Shown: in pieces, positions 15,931-24,370 of the stretch | Layout: every line of letters starts with the position of its first letter | Numbering within the stretch: position 1 is the stretch's first letter | Assembly (NCBI RefSeq): GCF_002001045.1 | Contig: NZ_MUNR01000006.1 | Location: forward strand, 186,001 to 250,000 | Direction of reading: 5' to 3' | DNA: 64,000 bases | Origin: Rhodanobacter sp. C01 | GTDB taxonomy: Bacteria > Pseudomonadota > Gammaproteobacteria > Xanthomonadales > Rhodanobacteraceae | Position numbers and translations under genes: made by a program | The notes under the pieces: model-generated | What the model saw: only the letters and a program-made list of their open reading frames with translations | Told to the model about the DNA's origin: nothing | Database searches by the model: none

Positions 15931-17331
15931 TCAGAATTCGGCCGTTCCGGCCGCGCGTGGGTAGGGGATGGCGTCGCGGATGTTGGACAGGCCGCAGACG
16001 TAGACGAGCAGGCGCTCGAAGCCGAGGCCAAAGCCGGCATGAGGGACCGTGCCATAACGGCGCAGGTCGCGGTACCAGCCATAAGTCACGGGATCGAGGT
16101 TGAACTGGGCCATGCGGCGGTCGAGGTAATCCAGCCGTTCCTCGCGCTGCGCGCCGCCGATGATTTCGCCGATGCCCGGCGCCAGCACGTCCATCGCAGC
16201 CACGGTTTTTCCATCATCGTTCAAGCGCATGTAGAACGCCTTGATCGCCTCGGGGTAGTTCATTACGACCACGGGACGGCCAATATGTTTCTCGGCCAGA
16301 TAACGTTCGTGTTCGGTCTGCAGGTCGATGCCCCAGGCGACCGGGTAATCGAACTTCTGCCCGGACTTCTGCAGGATCGTGATCGCGTCGGTGTAGTCGA
16401 TGCGCTCGAACGGCTGGCTGATGAAGGCCTCCAGGCGGCTGATCGCATCCGGCTGCACGCGCTCGGCGAAGAACGCCATGTCGTCGGCGCACTCGTCCAG
16501 CACGGCCTTGAAGATGGCCTTGAGGAACGCCTCGGCGCAATCCGCATTGGCGGTGAGGTCTGCGAACGCGATTTCCGGCTCGACCATCCAGAATTCGGCC
16601 AGATGGCGCGGCGTGTTGGAGTTCTCTGCGCGGAAGGTCGGACCGAACGTGTAGACCTTGCTCATCGCCAGGCAATACGCCTCGACGTTGAGCTGGCCGG
16701 ACACGGTGAGGAACGCCTCGCGGCCGAAGAAATCCTTGCGGAAGTCGATCTTGCCCTTGTCGTCGCGCGGCAGGTTGGCCAGATCCAGCGTGGACAGGCG
16801 GAACATGTCGCCGGCACCCTCGGCGTCCGAGGTGGTGATGATCGGCGTGTTGATCCAGAAGAAGCCCTGCTCGGTGAGATGGCGGTGGATCGCCATCATC
16901 ATCGTGTGGCGCACGCGGGTCACGGCGCCGAACAAGTTGGTGCGCGGACGCAGGTGGGCGACTTCGCGCAGGAACTCCATCGAGTGCTGCTTGGGCTGGA
17001 TCGGGTAGGTTTCCGGATCGTCGACCAGGCCGGTGACGATCACCTCGTCCGCCTGCAGCTCGAAGCTCTGGCCCTTGCCTTGCGACGGCACCAGGGTGCC
17101 CGAGACGATCACGCCGGCACCGGCAGTGAGATGCAGCACTTCGCTGTGGTAGTTGCCCAGCGTGGCCGGCACCACCGCCTGGATCGGGTCGAAGCAGGAG
17201 CCGTCGGTGACATTGACGAAGGACAGGCCAGCCTTGGAGTCGCGGCGCGTGCGCACCCAGCCGCGCACGGTCACCGTGCTGCCGGCTTCGATCTTGCCGG
17301 ATAAAGCCTGCTTGACGCTTGCCACTGCCAT
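15931..17331 (-). CDS. asnS: Asparaginyl-tRNA synthetase
   Basis: Charges tRNA-Asn with asparagine. At 466 residues it has exactly the usual bacterial length. An N-terminal OB-fold ([21 protein letters not shown]) precedes the class II core with [15 protein letters not shown] (motif 2) and [16 protein letters not shown] (motif 3). A longer reading frame extends upstream to 17370, but AGGAG 9 nt before the ATG at 17331 and the family length decide for the shorter start. Presence of asnS implies direct Asn charging. Confidence 0.97.
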   Translation of the reverse strand: MAVASVKQALSGKIEAGSTVTVRGWVRTRRDSKAGLSFVNVTDGSCFDPIQAVVPATLGNYHSEVLHLTAGAGVIVSGTLVPSQGKGQSFELQADEVIVTGLVDDPETYPIQPKQHSMEFLREVAHLRPRTNLFGAVTRVRHTMMMAIHRHLTEQGFFWINTPIITTSDAEGAGDMFRLSTLDLANLPRDDKGKIDFRKDFFGREAFLTVSGQLNVEAYCLAMSKVYTFGPTFRAENSNTPRHLAEFWMVEPEIAFADLTANADCAEAFLKAIFKAVLDECADDMAFFAERVQPDAISRLEAFISQPFERIDYTDAITILQKSGQKFDYPVAWGIDLQTEHERYLAEKHIGRPVVVMNYPEAIKAFYMRLNDDGKTVAAMDVLAPGIGEIIGGAQREERLDYLDRRMAQFNLDPVTYGWYRDLRRYGTVPHAGFGLGFERLLVYVCGLSNIRDAIPYPRAAGTAEF

Positions 17332-17487
17332 GAATTGAAACTCCTGCTGGAGCGCCGCATATCGACGCATGAGTCGTTGATGAAGGACGCGCGCCGCACG
17401 AAATACGCGCGCAAGACCTGCATGATAATGTAGCTGTTGCCCGGGCCGCGACTTTCCGGGCTCTTACTGAGGTTGGATCCACCCGTC

Positions 17488-17814
17488 ATGAGCATCAGCA
17501 TCACCGTCGCCGCGAACGAACGCATGCGCCATTTCCTGGCAGCCACTCCGGGAGCGGCCGGCGTGCGGTTCGGCGTCAAGCGCACCGGCTGCTCCGGGTT
17601 CGCCTATGTGGTGGATCTGGCCGAGTCAGTCGGCGAGGGCGATCAGCTGGTCGATGTGGATGGCGTGCCGCTGATCGTCAACGAGAAGAGCATGGCGATG
17701 GTCGAGGGCACGGTGATCGACTTCCAGCGCCAGGGGCTCAACGCCAGCTTCGTGTTCCACAATCCCAATGCCACCGGCGAATGCGGTTGCGGCGAGAGTT
17801 TCACGGTCGGCTGA
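17488..17814 (+). CDS. iscA: A-type iron-sulfur carrier, IscA-like
   Basis: Carries [2Fe-2S] or [4Fe-4S] clusters to target proteins. The 108-residue HesB-fold protein has the three ligands Cys35 (GCSG), Cys99 and Cys101 (CGCG). [19 protein letters not shown] is closer to IscA than to ErpA or SufA. It is divergent from asnS and precedes the rpsF promoter. The rest of the isc operon is not here; sufE lies 21 kb away. Confidence 0.88.
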   Translation: MSISITVAANERMRHFLAATPGAAGVRFGVKRTGCSGFAYVVDLAESVGEGDQLVDVDGVPLIVNEKSMAMVEGTVIDFQRQGLNASFVFHNPNATGECGCGESFTVG

Positions 17815-17833
17815 GCTCTTAGTTTTCAGTTAC

Positions 17834-17863
17834 TTGCGCGAAACCCCTGCGACATCCTACAAT
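17834..17863 (+). promoter_or_regulatory. Candidate sigma-70 promoter of rpsF-rpsR
   Basis: TTGCGC (17834-17839), an 18-bp spacer and TACAAT (17858-17863) lie 106 bp before the rpsF start, leaving a long structured 5' leader. Confidence 0.6.
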
Positions 17864-17872
17864 TCCGCTTCT

Positions 17873-17927
17873 GTCCATGCCCGAAAGGTGCGGACGGAAT
17901 ACTTGCCTCACCGCATCGGCGGGAGGC
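17873..17927 (+). promoter_or_regulatory. Structured leader of rpsF, possible S6:S18 binding RNA
   Basis: Two hairpins can form: GUCC...GGAC capped by a GAAA tetraloop (17873-17895), and GCCUC...GAGGC with an inner CCGC/GCGG stem (17905-17927). In many bacteria the rpsF leader is bound by the S6:S18 dimer for autoregulation, using a conserved CCG motif in a stem-loop. CCG occurs in both hairpins here. The folds are seen by hand pairing; the regulatory role is inferred. Confidence 0.35.
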
Positions 17928-17968
17928 TGCTAGGCCGCAAGGCCGCATCCACAAGGAGTCAAACCACA

Positions 17969-18400
17969 ATGACCCTGCGTCATTACGAAGTTGTGTTCAT
18001 GGTCCACCCTGACCAGAGCGAGCAGGTCCCGGCGATGCTCGAGCGCTACAAGGCGCTGATCGAGACCGACGGCGGCAAGATCCACCGCCTGGAAGACTGG
18101 GGTCGTCGTCAGCTGGCCTATCCGATCGTGAACCTGGCCAAGGCACATTACGTGCTGCTCAACATCGAAGTGAGCCAGAACGCGCTGAACGAGCTGGAGT
18201 CGGGTTTCCGCTTCAACGACGCCGTGCTGCGTCATCTCGTCATCAAGCGTGACGCCGCCGACACCGAGCCGTCCTTCATCCTGAAGTCGAAGGAAAAGGA
18301 CGATGCCAAGTCTTCGCGTCGCCGCGACGACGAGGGTGAGGGCGAAGGCCGCGGCCGTGACCGCGATGACCGCGACAACGATCGCGACAGCGACGACTGA
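17969..18400 (+). CDS. rpsF: 30S ribosomal protein S6
   Basis: Small-subunit protein that binds S18 and the 16S central domain. The 143-residue protein has [20 protein letters not shown] and [10 protein letters not shown], typical of S6, then a C-terminal tail (about 110-143) of Arg, Asp, Glu and Gly. AAGGAG (17953-17958) lies 10 nt before the ATG and decides against upstream in-frame starts. There is no priB between rpsF and rpsR, only 14 nt, unlike E. coli. Confidence 0.96.
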   Translation: MTLRHYEVVFMVHPDQSEQVPAMLERYKALIETDGGKIHRLEDWGRRQLAYPIVNLAKAHYVLLNIEVSQNALNELESGFRFNDAVLRHLVIKRDAADTEPSFILKSKEKDDAKSSRRRDDEGEGEGRGRDRDDRDNDRDSDD

Positions 18401-18414
18401 TAGGAATCCAGACC

Positions 18415-18645
18415 ATGTCCAAGTTTTTCCGCCGCCGCAAGTTCTGCCGCTTCACTGCCGAAGACGTGAAGGAGATCGACTACAAGGATCTCAACACCCT
18501 GCGTCAGTACGTCACCGAGAACGGCAAGATCGTGCCGAGCCGCATCACCGGTACCAAGGCGCGTTACCAGCGCCAGCTGGCCACCGCGATCAAGCGTGCA
18601 CGCTTCCTCTCGCTGCTGCCGTACACCGACAACCACGACGTCTGA
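18415..18645 (+). CDS. rpsR: 30S ribosomal protein S18
   Basis: 76 residues with [22 protein letters not shown] and [19 protein letters not shown], the canonical S18 sequence, and a single Cys in FCRF. It is the partner of S6, encoded directly upstream. The length is normal. Two strong hairpins follow before rplI. Confidence 0.97.
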   Translation: MSKFFRRRKFCRFTAEDVKEIDYKDLNTLRQYVTENGKIVPSRITGTKARYQRQLATAIKRARFLSLLPYTDNHDV

Positions 18646-18650
18646 TCGTG

Positions 18651-18703
18651 ACTGACCGCAGCCTGGTGCTGCGGTCAGTGGTTTCGCCCGGCCTGGCCGG
18701 GCG
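18651..18703 (+). promoter_or_regulatory. Two tandem strong hairpins between rpsR and rplI
   Basis: ACTGACCGCAGC (18651-18662) pairs with GCTGCGGTCAGT (18668-18679) over a 5-nt loop, and CGCCCGGC (18685-18692) with GCCGGGCG (18696-18703) over 3 nt. Neither has a proper T tract. They may attenuate, process or stabilise the mRNA between the S18 and L9 genes. Confidence 0.55.
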
Positions 18704-18778
18704 TCACTTCAGGCACCCTTCGGACAACCGTCCTCTGGCTGCGTCGGGCCACACCGGCGCTAACGAAAAGGAAGCATC

Positions 18779-19231
18779 ATGGAACTCATTCTTCTGCAGA
18801 AAGTCCGCAACCTCGGCAACCTTGGCGACAAGGTCAATGTGAAGCCGGGTTACGGTCGCAATTTCCTCCTGCCGCAGGGCAAGGCCGTGCGCGTCAATGC
18901 CGCCAACCTGGCTGCGTTCGAGCAGCGTCGTGCCGAATACGAAGCCAAGGCCAACACCTTGCTGGCCGACGCCGAGTCGCGCAAGGCGAAGCTGGCCGAC
19001 GCGGCGGTGACCATCTCCGCGCACGCCAGCGCCGAGGGCAAGCTGTTCGGTTCGGTCGGTCCGCGTGACATCGCCGAAGCGCTGGCGGCTGCCGGTCACA
19101 CCGTCCACAAGGGCGAAGTGATCCTGGGCGAAGGCCCGCTGCGCCACACCGGCGAGTTCGAGGTGGCGATCCACCTGCACGCCGACGTGCACACCAGCGT
19201 CAAGGTGATCGTGGTCGGCGACAAGGACTGA
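18779..19231 (+). CDS. rplI: 50S ribosomal protein L9
   Basis: Large-subunit protein that binds 23S rRNA near the L1 stalk and influences frame maintenance. It has 150 residues, starting [32 protein letters not shown], the L9 signature, with a connecting helix and C-terminal domain. AAGGA lies 7 nt before the ATG. It is followed by an intrinsic terminator. Confidence 0.97.
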   Translation: MELILLQKVRNLGNLGDKVNVKPGYGRNFLLPQGKAVRVNAANLAAFEQRRAEYEAKANTLLADAESRKAKLADAAVTISAHASAEGKLFGSVGPRDIAEALAAAGHTVHKGEVILGEGPLRHTGEFEVAIHLHADVHTSVKVIVVGDKD

Positions 19232-19263
19232 GCAAGCGACACACCATCACGTGATGGAAACCG

Positions 19264-19293
19264 ACGGGCGCCGCGAGGCGCCCGTTTGTTTTT
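19264..19293 (+). terminator. Intrinsic terminator after rplI
   Basis: ACGGGCGCC and GGCGCCCGT (9 bp, GCGA loop) followed by TTGTTTTT end the ribosomal protein operon. Confidence 0.9.
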
Positions 19294-19342
19294 GACCGCG
19301 GCAACGCAAAACCCAGGACGGCAACACGTGTGGCTGCCAGTC

Positions 19343-19372
19343 TTATCCCCATCAACGCACAGCTTATCCACA
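19343..19372 (+). promoter_or_regulatory. DnaA box pair upstream of dnaB
   Basis: TTATCCACA (19364-19372) is a perfect consensus DnaA box; TTATCCCCA (19343-19351) is a one-mismatch copy in the same orientation, 21 bp away start to start. They lie 112 bp before the dnaB ATG, within the only intergenic region that can hold its promoter. The region has no A/T-rich unwinding element, so an origin is unlikely; DnaA control of dnaB transcription is the inference. Confidence 0.6.
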
Positions 19373-19484
19373 GACTTATTGTCTCGACGGGTGAGACGCC
19401 GCCGCGCATGATGGTCGGCGTGGCCACCCACGGGATGTCGGTGCATCGCGTACCGGTCGTGGGTCATTCTCCAGAGGTAAGTCG

Positions 19485-20879
19485 ATGTCCTTCGTGCCCG
19501 AACGCAAACCTTCGTCCTCGGCCATCGAGGCGCTGCGGGTACCGCCGCACTCCATCGACGCCGAGCAGGCGGTGCTCGGTGGCCTGATGCTGGCGCCGGA
19601 TGCACTGGACAAGGTGGCCGACCGGCTGGCCGAACAGGACTTCTACCGCAAGGATCATCGCCTGATCTGGCGCGCGATCAACGAGCTGGCCAACAAGGGC
19701 ATGCCGTGCGACGCAGTGACCCTGGGCGACTGGTTCGAGAGCAACGGTCTGGCCGAGATGGTCGGCGGTGCCAGTTACCTGATCGAGCTGGCCAACAGTA
19801 CGCCGAGCGCGGCGAACATCGCCGCGTATGCGGAAATCGTGCGCGAGAAGTCGGTGATGCGTCAGCTGATCGATGCCGGCACCTCGATCACCGAGGATGG
19901 TTACCGGCCGGAAGGCAAGAGTGTGCAGGAGGTGCTGGAAAGCGCCGAGCAGCGCGTGTTCCACATCGCCGAATCCGGTGCGCGTGGCAAGAAGGATTCG
20001 GTCTCGATGCGCGAGGCGGTGAAGGATGCGTTTCGCCTGCTGCACGAGCGTTACCAGAATCGTGGCCAGCTCACCGGCATCACCACCGGCTTCACCGACC
20101 TGGACAACCTGACTTCCGGCCTGCAGCCGTCGGACTTGATCATCGTGGCGGCGCGTCCATCAATGGGCAAGACCGCGTTCGCACTGAACATCGCCGAGAC
20201 CGCCGCGATCCGCAGCAAGAAGGCGGTGGTGGTGTTCTCGATGGAAATGTCCGCCTCGCAGCTGGCGTTCCGCCTGATTTCCTCGGTCGGACGCATCCAC
20301 CAGCAGCACCTGCGCAACGGCGACCTGCAGGAAGAGGATTGGCCGCGTGTCTCCAACGCCATCTCGATCCTGTCCGAGGCGAAGATCTTCATCGACGACA
20401 CGCCAAGCCTGTCCCCGGTGGAGCTGCGCTCGCGCTCGCGCCGGCTGCACCGTGAACATGGTGGCCTGGGCCTGATCGTGATCGATTACCTGCAGTTGAT
20501 GCAGGTGCCCGGCAACAAGGAGAATCGCGCCACCGAAATTTCAGAAATTTCGCGTTCACTCAAGGGCCTCGCCAAGGAGTTGAACGTGCCGGTGATCGCC
20601 CTTTCGCAGTTGAACCGCTCGCTGGAACAGCGTGCCGACAAGCGTCCGATGATGTCCGACCTGCGCGAATCCGGCGCGATCGAGCAGGATGCCGACGTGA
20701 TCATGTTCATCTACCGCGACGACTACTACAACAAGGAATCGCCGGACAAGGGCATGGCCGAGATCATCATCGGCAAGCAGCGTAACGGCCCCACCGATAC
20801 CTGCAAGCTGACCTTCCTCGGCCACTACACCAAGTTCGAGAACTACGCGCCGGATTCCTTCGTCGGGTCGTTCGATTGA
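19485..20879 (+). CDS. dnaB: Replicative DNA helicase DnaB
   Basis: Hexameric 5'-3' helicase that drives the replication fork. The 464-residue protein begins with an N-terminal collar domain (PHSIDAEQAVLGGLML), then a RecA-like domain with Walker A ARPSMGKTAF, Walker B LIVIDYLQLM, and the DnaB signatures LSQLNRSLEQR and SDLRESGAIEQDADVIMFIYRD. There is no intein. AGAGG (19473-19477) lies 7 nt before the ATG. rpsR-rplI-dnaB-alr is a common gammaproteobacterial order. Confidence 0.97.
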   Translation: MSFVPERKPSSSAIEALRVPPHSIDAEQAVLGGLMLAPDALDKVADRLAEQDFYRKDHRLIWRAINELANKGMPCDAVTLGDWFESNGLAEMVGGASYLIELANSTPSAANIAAYAEIVREKSVMRQLIDAGTSITEDGYRPEGKSVQEVLESAEQRVFHIAESGARGKKDSVSMREAVKDAFRLLHERYQNRGQLTGITTGFTDLDNLTSGLQPSDLIIVAARPSMGKTAFALNIAETAAIRSKKAVVVFSMEMSASQLAFRLISSVGRIHQQHLRNGDLQEEDWPRVSNAISILSEAKIFIDDTPSLSPVELRSRSRRLHREHGGLGLIVIDYLQLMQVPGNKENRATEISEISRSLKGLAKELNVPVIALSQLNRSLEQRADKRPMMSDLRESGAIEQDADVIMFIYRDDYYNKESPDKGMAEIIIGKQRNGPTDTCKLTFLGHYTKFENYAPDSFVGSFD

Positions 20880-20898
20880 TGCAGGGTTTGCGTCCACG

Positions 20899-21987
20899 AT
20901 GAGTCGCACCACCGTCGCCACCATCCATCTCGGTGCGCTGCGCCACAACCTGGTGCGGCTGAAGGCGCTCGCTGCGCCGGCAAAGGTGATGGCCGTGGTC
21001 AAGGCGGATGCCTACGGCCACGGACTGGAGCGGGTTGCCCGCGCGCTCGATGACGAGGCCGAGGCGTTTGCGGTGGCCGCGCTCGGCGATGGCCTGCGTC
21101 TGCGTGCGGCCGGGCACCGACAGCGCATCGTGGTGCTGTCCGGCCCGGACAATGCCAGCGATCTGGTCGAGATGCAGCGACTGCAACTGGATGCGGCGAT
21201 TCATCACGAGGCGCAGTTGCAATGGCTGGCGCAGGCCTCGCCGACGCGAGGTCGTCTGCGTGTCTGGCTGAAGGTCGACAGCGGCATGCATCGACTGGGC
21301 TTTGCACCGGAGCGCGTGACTGACGTGCATGCGCGGCTTGCCGCGATGCCTGGCATCGATCCCGAGATCGGCCTGCTCACGCATTTTTCCGAATCCGAAG
21401 TGTTCGAAGGTACGCAGACGGCAGAGCAGATCGCCTGCTTTGTCGAGGCGACCAAGACGTTCAGCGGCCCGCGTTCGCTGTCCAACTCCGCCGCCGTGCT
21501 CGGCTGGCCGGATGCACGCGGCGACTGGGTGCGCACCGGTGGCCTGCTTTACGGTCTGTCGGTGGTCGAAGGGAAAAGCGGTACCGACTTCGGCTTTCGT
21601 CCAGCAATGACGCTGGGCACGCGGTTGATCGCGATCAACCGGATCGGCAAGGGCGAGCGCATCGGCTACAACGGCATATGGACCTGTCCGGAAGACATGC
21701 TGGTCGGCGTGGCTGCAGTCGGTTACGGCGATGGCTATCCGCGCAGTGCGGCAGCCGGCACGCCGGTACTGGTCGGCGAGCAGCGCGTGGCGTTGATCGG
21801 TCGCGTCTCGATGGACCTGATCACGCTGGACCTGCGCGATGCGCCACAGGCGAAGGTGGGTGACCGCGTCACCCTGTGGGGGCCGCAGTTGCCGGTGGAA
21901 ATCATCGCCGCGCAAGCCGGCACGATCTCCTATGACCTCACCTGCGGCATGACCCGCCGTGTGCTGTTCGTCGAAGACGAAAGCTGA
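20899..21987 (+). CDS. alr: Alanine racemase
   Basis: PLP enzyme making D-alanine for peptidoglycan. 362 residues with the PLP lysine Lys35 in KADAYGHG, and a Tyr in RIGYNGIWTC that should act as the second base. It follows dnaB after 19 bp, probably in the same transcript. No strong Shine-Dalgarno precedes the ATG. An Alr versus DadX distinction cannot be made from sequence; the dnaB neighbourhood favours Alr. Confidence 0.94.
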   Translation: MSRTTVATIHLGALRHNLVRLKALAAPAKVMAVVKADAYGHGLERVARALDDEAEAFAVAALGDGLRLRAAGHRQRIVVLSGPDNASDLVEMQRLQLDAAIHHEAQLQWLAQASPTRGRLRVWLKVDSGMHRLGFAPERVTDVHARLAAMPGIDPEIGLLTHFSESEVFEGTQTAEQIACFVEATKTFSGPRSLSNSAAVLGWPDARGDWVRTGGLLYGLSVVEGKSGTDFGFRPAMTLGTRLIAINRIGKGERIGYNGIWTCPEDMLVGVAAVGYGDGYPRSAAAGTPVLVGEQRVALIGRVSMDLITLDLRDAPQAKVGDRVTLWGPQLPVEIIAAQAGTISYDLTCGMTRRVLFVEDES

Positions 21988-22072
21988 CAGCATCCGACGC
22001 CACGGCGTCTCGTGGTTTGCGATGAGCGCAAGCTAAGCTGCCTGCATCATTACCATCCAGCCGGGAACCCGC

Positions 22073-23458
22073 ATGGCCAAAGCCAAGACCGCCTACGTCT
22101 GCACCGAGTGCGGCGCCGAGCACAGCAAGTGGCAGGGCCAGTGCGTCGAGTGCGGGGTGTGGAACACGCTCAGCGCGATCGTGCTGACGCCGGCGTCGGC
22201 AGCGGTGTCGTCGGTCGGTGCGCAGCGTTCCAGCTATGCCGGCAGCGCCGCCGGCGCGACACGCATCACGCCGCTGACCGAGGTGGCGTTGACTACCGAG
22301 GCGCGCACCCTGACTGGCATCGGTGAGCTGGATCGGGTACTCGGTGGTGGACTGGTGCAAGGCTCGGTGGTGCTGATCGGTGGCGATCCCGGCATCGGCA
22401 AGTCGACCCTGTTGCTGCAGATGCTTGGCACGCTGGGGACGCATCTGCCCAGCGTCTATGTCACCGGCGAGGAGTCGCTGTCGCAGGTGGCATCGCGAGC
22501 GCAACGGCTGGGCCTGCCGCTGGAGCCGCTGCAAGCGCTGGCGGAAACCTGCATCGAACGCATCCTCGAACAGGCGATGGCCTCGCGGCCGCGCGTGCTG
22601 GTGATCGATTCGATCCAGACGATCTGGACCGAGTTGCTCACCGCGGCGCCCGGTTCGGTGAGCCAGGTGCGCGAATCCGCCGCCAAGCTCACCCGTTTTG
22701 CAAAGGAAACCGGCACGTCGGTGTTCCTGGTCGGTCATGTCACCAAGGAAGGCGGCATAGCCGGTCCGCGGGTGCTTGAGCACATGGTCGATGCGGTGCT
22801 GTATTTCGAGGGCGAGTCGGGCAGCCGCTTCCGCATCCTGCGTGCGTTCAAGAACCGCTTCGGCGCGGTGAACGAGCTGGGCGTGTTCGCGATGTCCGAC
22901 AAGGGCCTGCGCGAAGTGCCGAATCCGTCGGCGATCTTCCTGTCCTCGCACAGCGGGCCGACCTCGGGCAGTGCAGTGATGGTGACGCGCGAAGGCACAC
23001 GTCCGCTGCTGGTCGAAGTGCAGGCGCTGGTGGATCAGTCCTCGCTGGGCAATCCGCGCCGCGTCACCCTGGGGCTGGAACAGAACCGGCTGGCCATGTT
23101 GCTGGCCGTGCTGCATCGGCATGGTGGCGTGGCGGCGTATGACCAGGACGTATTCGTCAACGTGGTCGGCGGCATCCGCGTGCAGGAGACGGCGGTCGAC
23201 CTGCCGGTGCTGCTGGCTGTGCTGTCGTCGTTGCGCGACCGGCCATTGCCGGAACACACCGTCGCGTTCGGCGAAGTCGGCCTGTCGGGCGAAATCCGCC
23301 CGGTACCGAATGGCGAGGAACGCCTGAAGGAGGCCGCGCATCATGGCTTCCGCCGCGCGATCGTGCCGAAGGCGAATGCGCCGAAGAAGGGCAGGGTCGG
23401 CGAGATGGAAGTGATCGGCGTGGAGCGATTGGGCGAAGCGATCGACGCCTGCCGCTGA
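22073..23458 (+). CDS. radA: DNA repair protein RadA
   Basis: RecA-related motor that promotes branch migration in homologous recombination. 461 residues in the usual order: a four-Cys zinc finger (CTEC...CVEC, residues 10-29), a RecA-like ATPase with GGDPGIGKST, the RadA-specific KNRFG motif, and a Lon-protease-like C-terminal domain without catalytic Ser (GGIRVQETAVDLPVLLAVLSS). The length is normal. Confidence 0.96.
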   Translation: MAKAKTAYVCTECGAEHSKWQGQCVECGVWNTLSAIVLTPASAAVSSVGAQRSSYAGSAAGATRITPLTEVALTTEARTLTGIGELDRVLGGGLVQGSVVLIGGDPGIGKSTLLLQMLGTLGTHLPSVYVTGEESLSQVASRAQRLGLPLEPLQALAETCIERILEQAMASRPRVLVIDSIQTIWTELLTAAPGSVSQVRESAAKLTRFAKETGTSVFLVGHVTKEGGIAGPRVLEHMVDAVLYFEGESGSRFRILRAFKNRFGAVNELGVFAMSDKGLREVPNPSAIFLSSHSGPTSGSAVMVTREGTRPLLVEVQALVDQSSLGNPRRVTLGLEQNRLAMLLAVLHRHGGVAAYDQDVFVNVVGGIRVQETAVDLPVLLAVLSSLRDRPLPEHTVAFGEVGLSGEIRPVPNGEERLKEAAHHGFRRAIVPKANAPKKGRVGEMEVIGVERLGEAIDACR

Positions 23459-23473
23459 ATACCTGCGTGGTGC

Positions 23474-24274
23474 TCAACCGACCGGGCGATGCAGGATCAG
23501 CTCCAGCACGAACTTCGAGCCGAAGAAGGCCAGCACTAGAGTGGCCATGCCGATCAGCGTGAGGTTGACCGCGCGCTGTCCGCGCCAGCCATGCCGCCAG
23601 CGGCCATACAGCAGGACGCCGAACACCAGCCATGCCACGATCGACAGAATCGTCTTGTGTGCCAGGTGCTGGCTGAACAGGTTGTCGACGAACAGCGCGC
23701 CGGTGAGCAGGGTCAGCGTCAGCAGCAGAAAGCCCGCGCCAATCAGCCGGAACAGCAGCGTCTCGGTCAACGTCAACGGCGGCAGCGCACGCATCCAGGG
23801 ACCGAATTGGCGATGGCGCAACGCGCGATCCTGCACGGCGAGCAGAATCGCCAGCGCGGTCGCGATCGACAGCACGCTGAACGCGATCAGCGCCACCGTG
23901 ACATGCAGCTTGATCTGCCAGCCCATCGCCAGCGGTAGCGTCGGTGGCGCGAGGAAACTGTCCACGGCAACCAGCAAGGCGGTCAGTGGAAACACGATCA
24001 CACCGAGCGCGGCGACCGGGCGCGAGAGATTCACCAGCAGGGTCAGCGCCGAGACCACGAAGGCGACCAGCGACAGCGCAGCGAAGAAGTGCAGGTCCAG
24101 TGCGCCGCGATGCATGCCGAGCAGGATGCCGGCGTGGATCAGCACCGCGCCACCGGCGAGGCCCAGCGCCAGCCGGTTCAGCGGCTGGCCGCCGCTCAGC
24201 AGCGGCCGCGCCAACCCTGCGGCAGCGGCGAGATAGAGCACGATGGCGAGCAGGGCGAAGACGTGGATGACCAT
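23474..24274 (-). CDS. ypjD: YpjD/CcsA-type inner-membrane protein
   Basis: Membrane protein of about 266 residues with eight or so hydrophobic helices, related to the cytochrome c assembly (CcsA/CcmC) family. The start VFALLAIVLYLAAAAGLA and the core HLAHKTILSIVAWLVFGVLL, with conserved His residues, match E. coli YpjD. It is divergent from ffh, a widely conserved arrangement. A GTG at 24292 would add 6 residues; I prefer the ATG at 24274 by comparison with YpjD. YpjD has been linked to divalent metal tolerance; its biochemical role is unsettled. Confidence 0.85.
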   Translation of the reverse strand: MVIHVFALLAIVLYLAAAAGLARPLLSGGQPLNRLALGLAGGAVLIHAGILLGMHRGALDLHFFAALSLVAFVVSALTLLVNLSRPVAALGVIVFPLTALLVAVDSFLAPPTLPLAMGWQIKLHVTVALIAFSVLSIATALAILLAVQDRALRHRQFGPWMRALPPLTLTETLLFRLIGAGFLLLTLTLLTGALFVDNLFSQHLAHKTILSIVAWLVFGVLLYGRWRHGWRGQRAVNLTLIGMATLVLAFFGSKFVLELILHRPVG

Positions 24275-24335
24275 AGCCTTGAAGTGTCGCACAGGCTCCG
24301 TTGGGCGTGCATGCGGAGTGCGGCGATCCGTCCGC

Positions 24336-24341
24336 TATAAT
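24336..24341 (+). promoter_or_regulatory. Candidate -10 element of ffh
   Basis: A perfect TATAAT lies 29 bp before the ffh start in the short divergent region with ypjD. No good -35 hexamer lies 16-18 bp upstream. Confidence 0.45.
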
Positions 24342-24370
24342 CACGGACTTTCCTGTTTGCCGGTTCCGCC

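Noticed and set aside
19232-19484. Chromosomal origin near the DnaA boxes
   Set aside because: Only two boxes, no A/T-rich unwinding region, and no dnaA, dnaN or gidA nearby.
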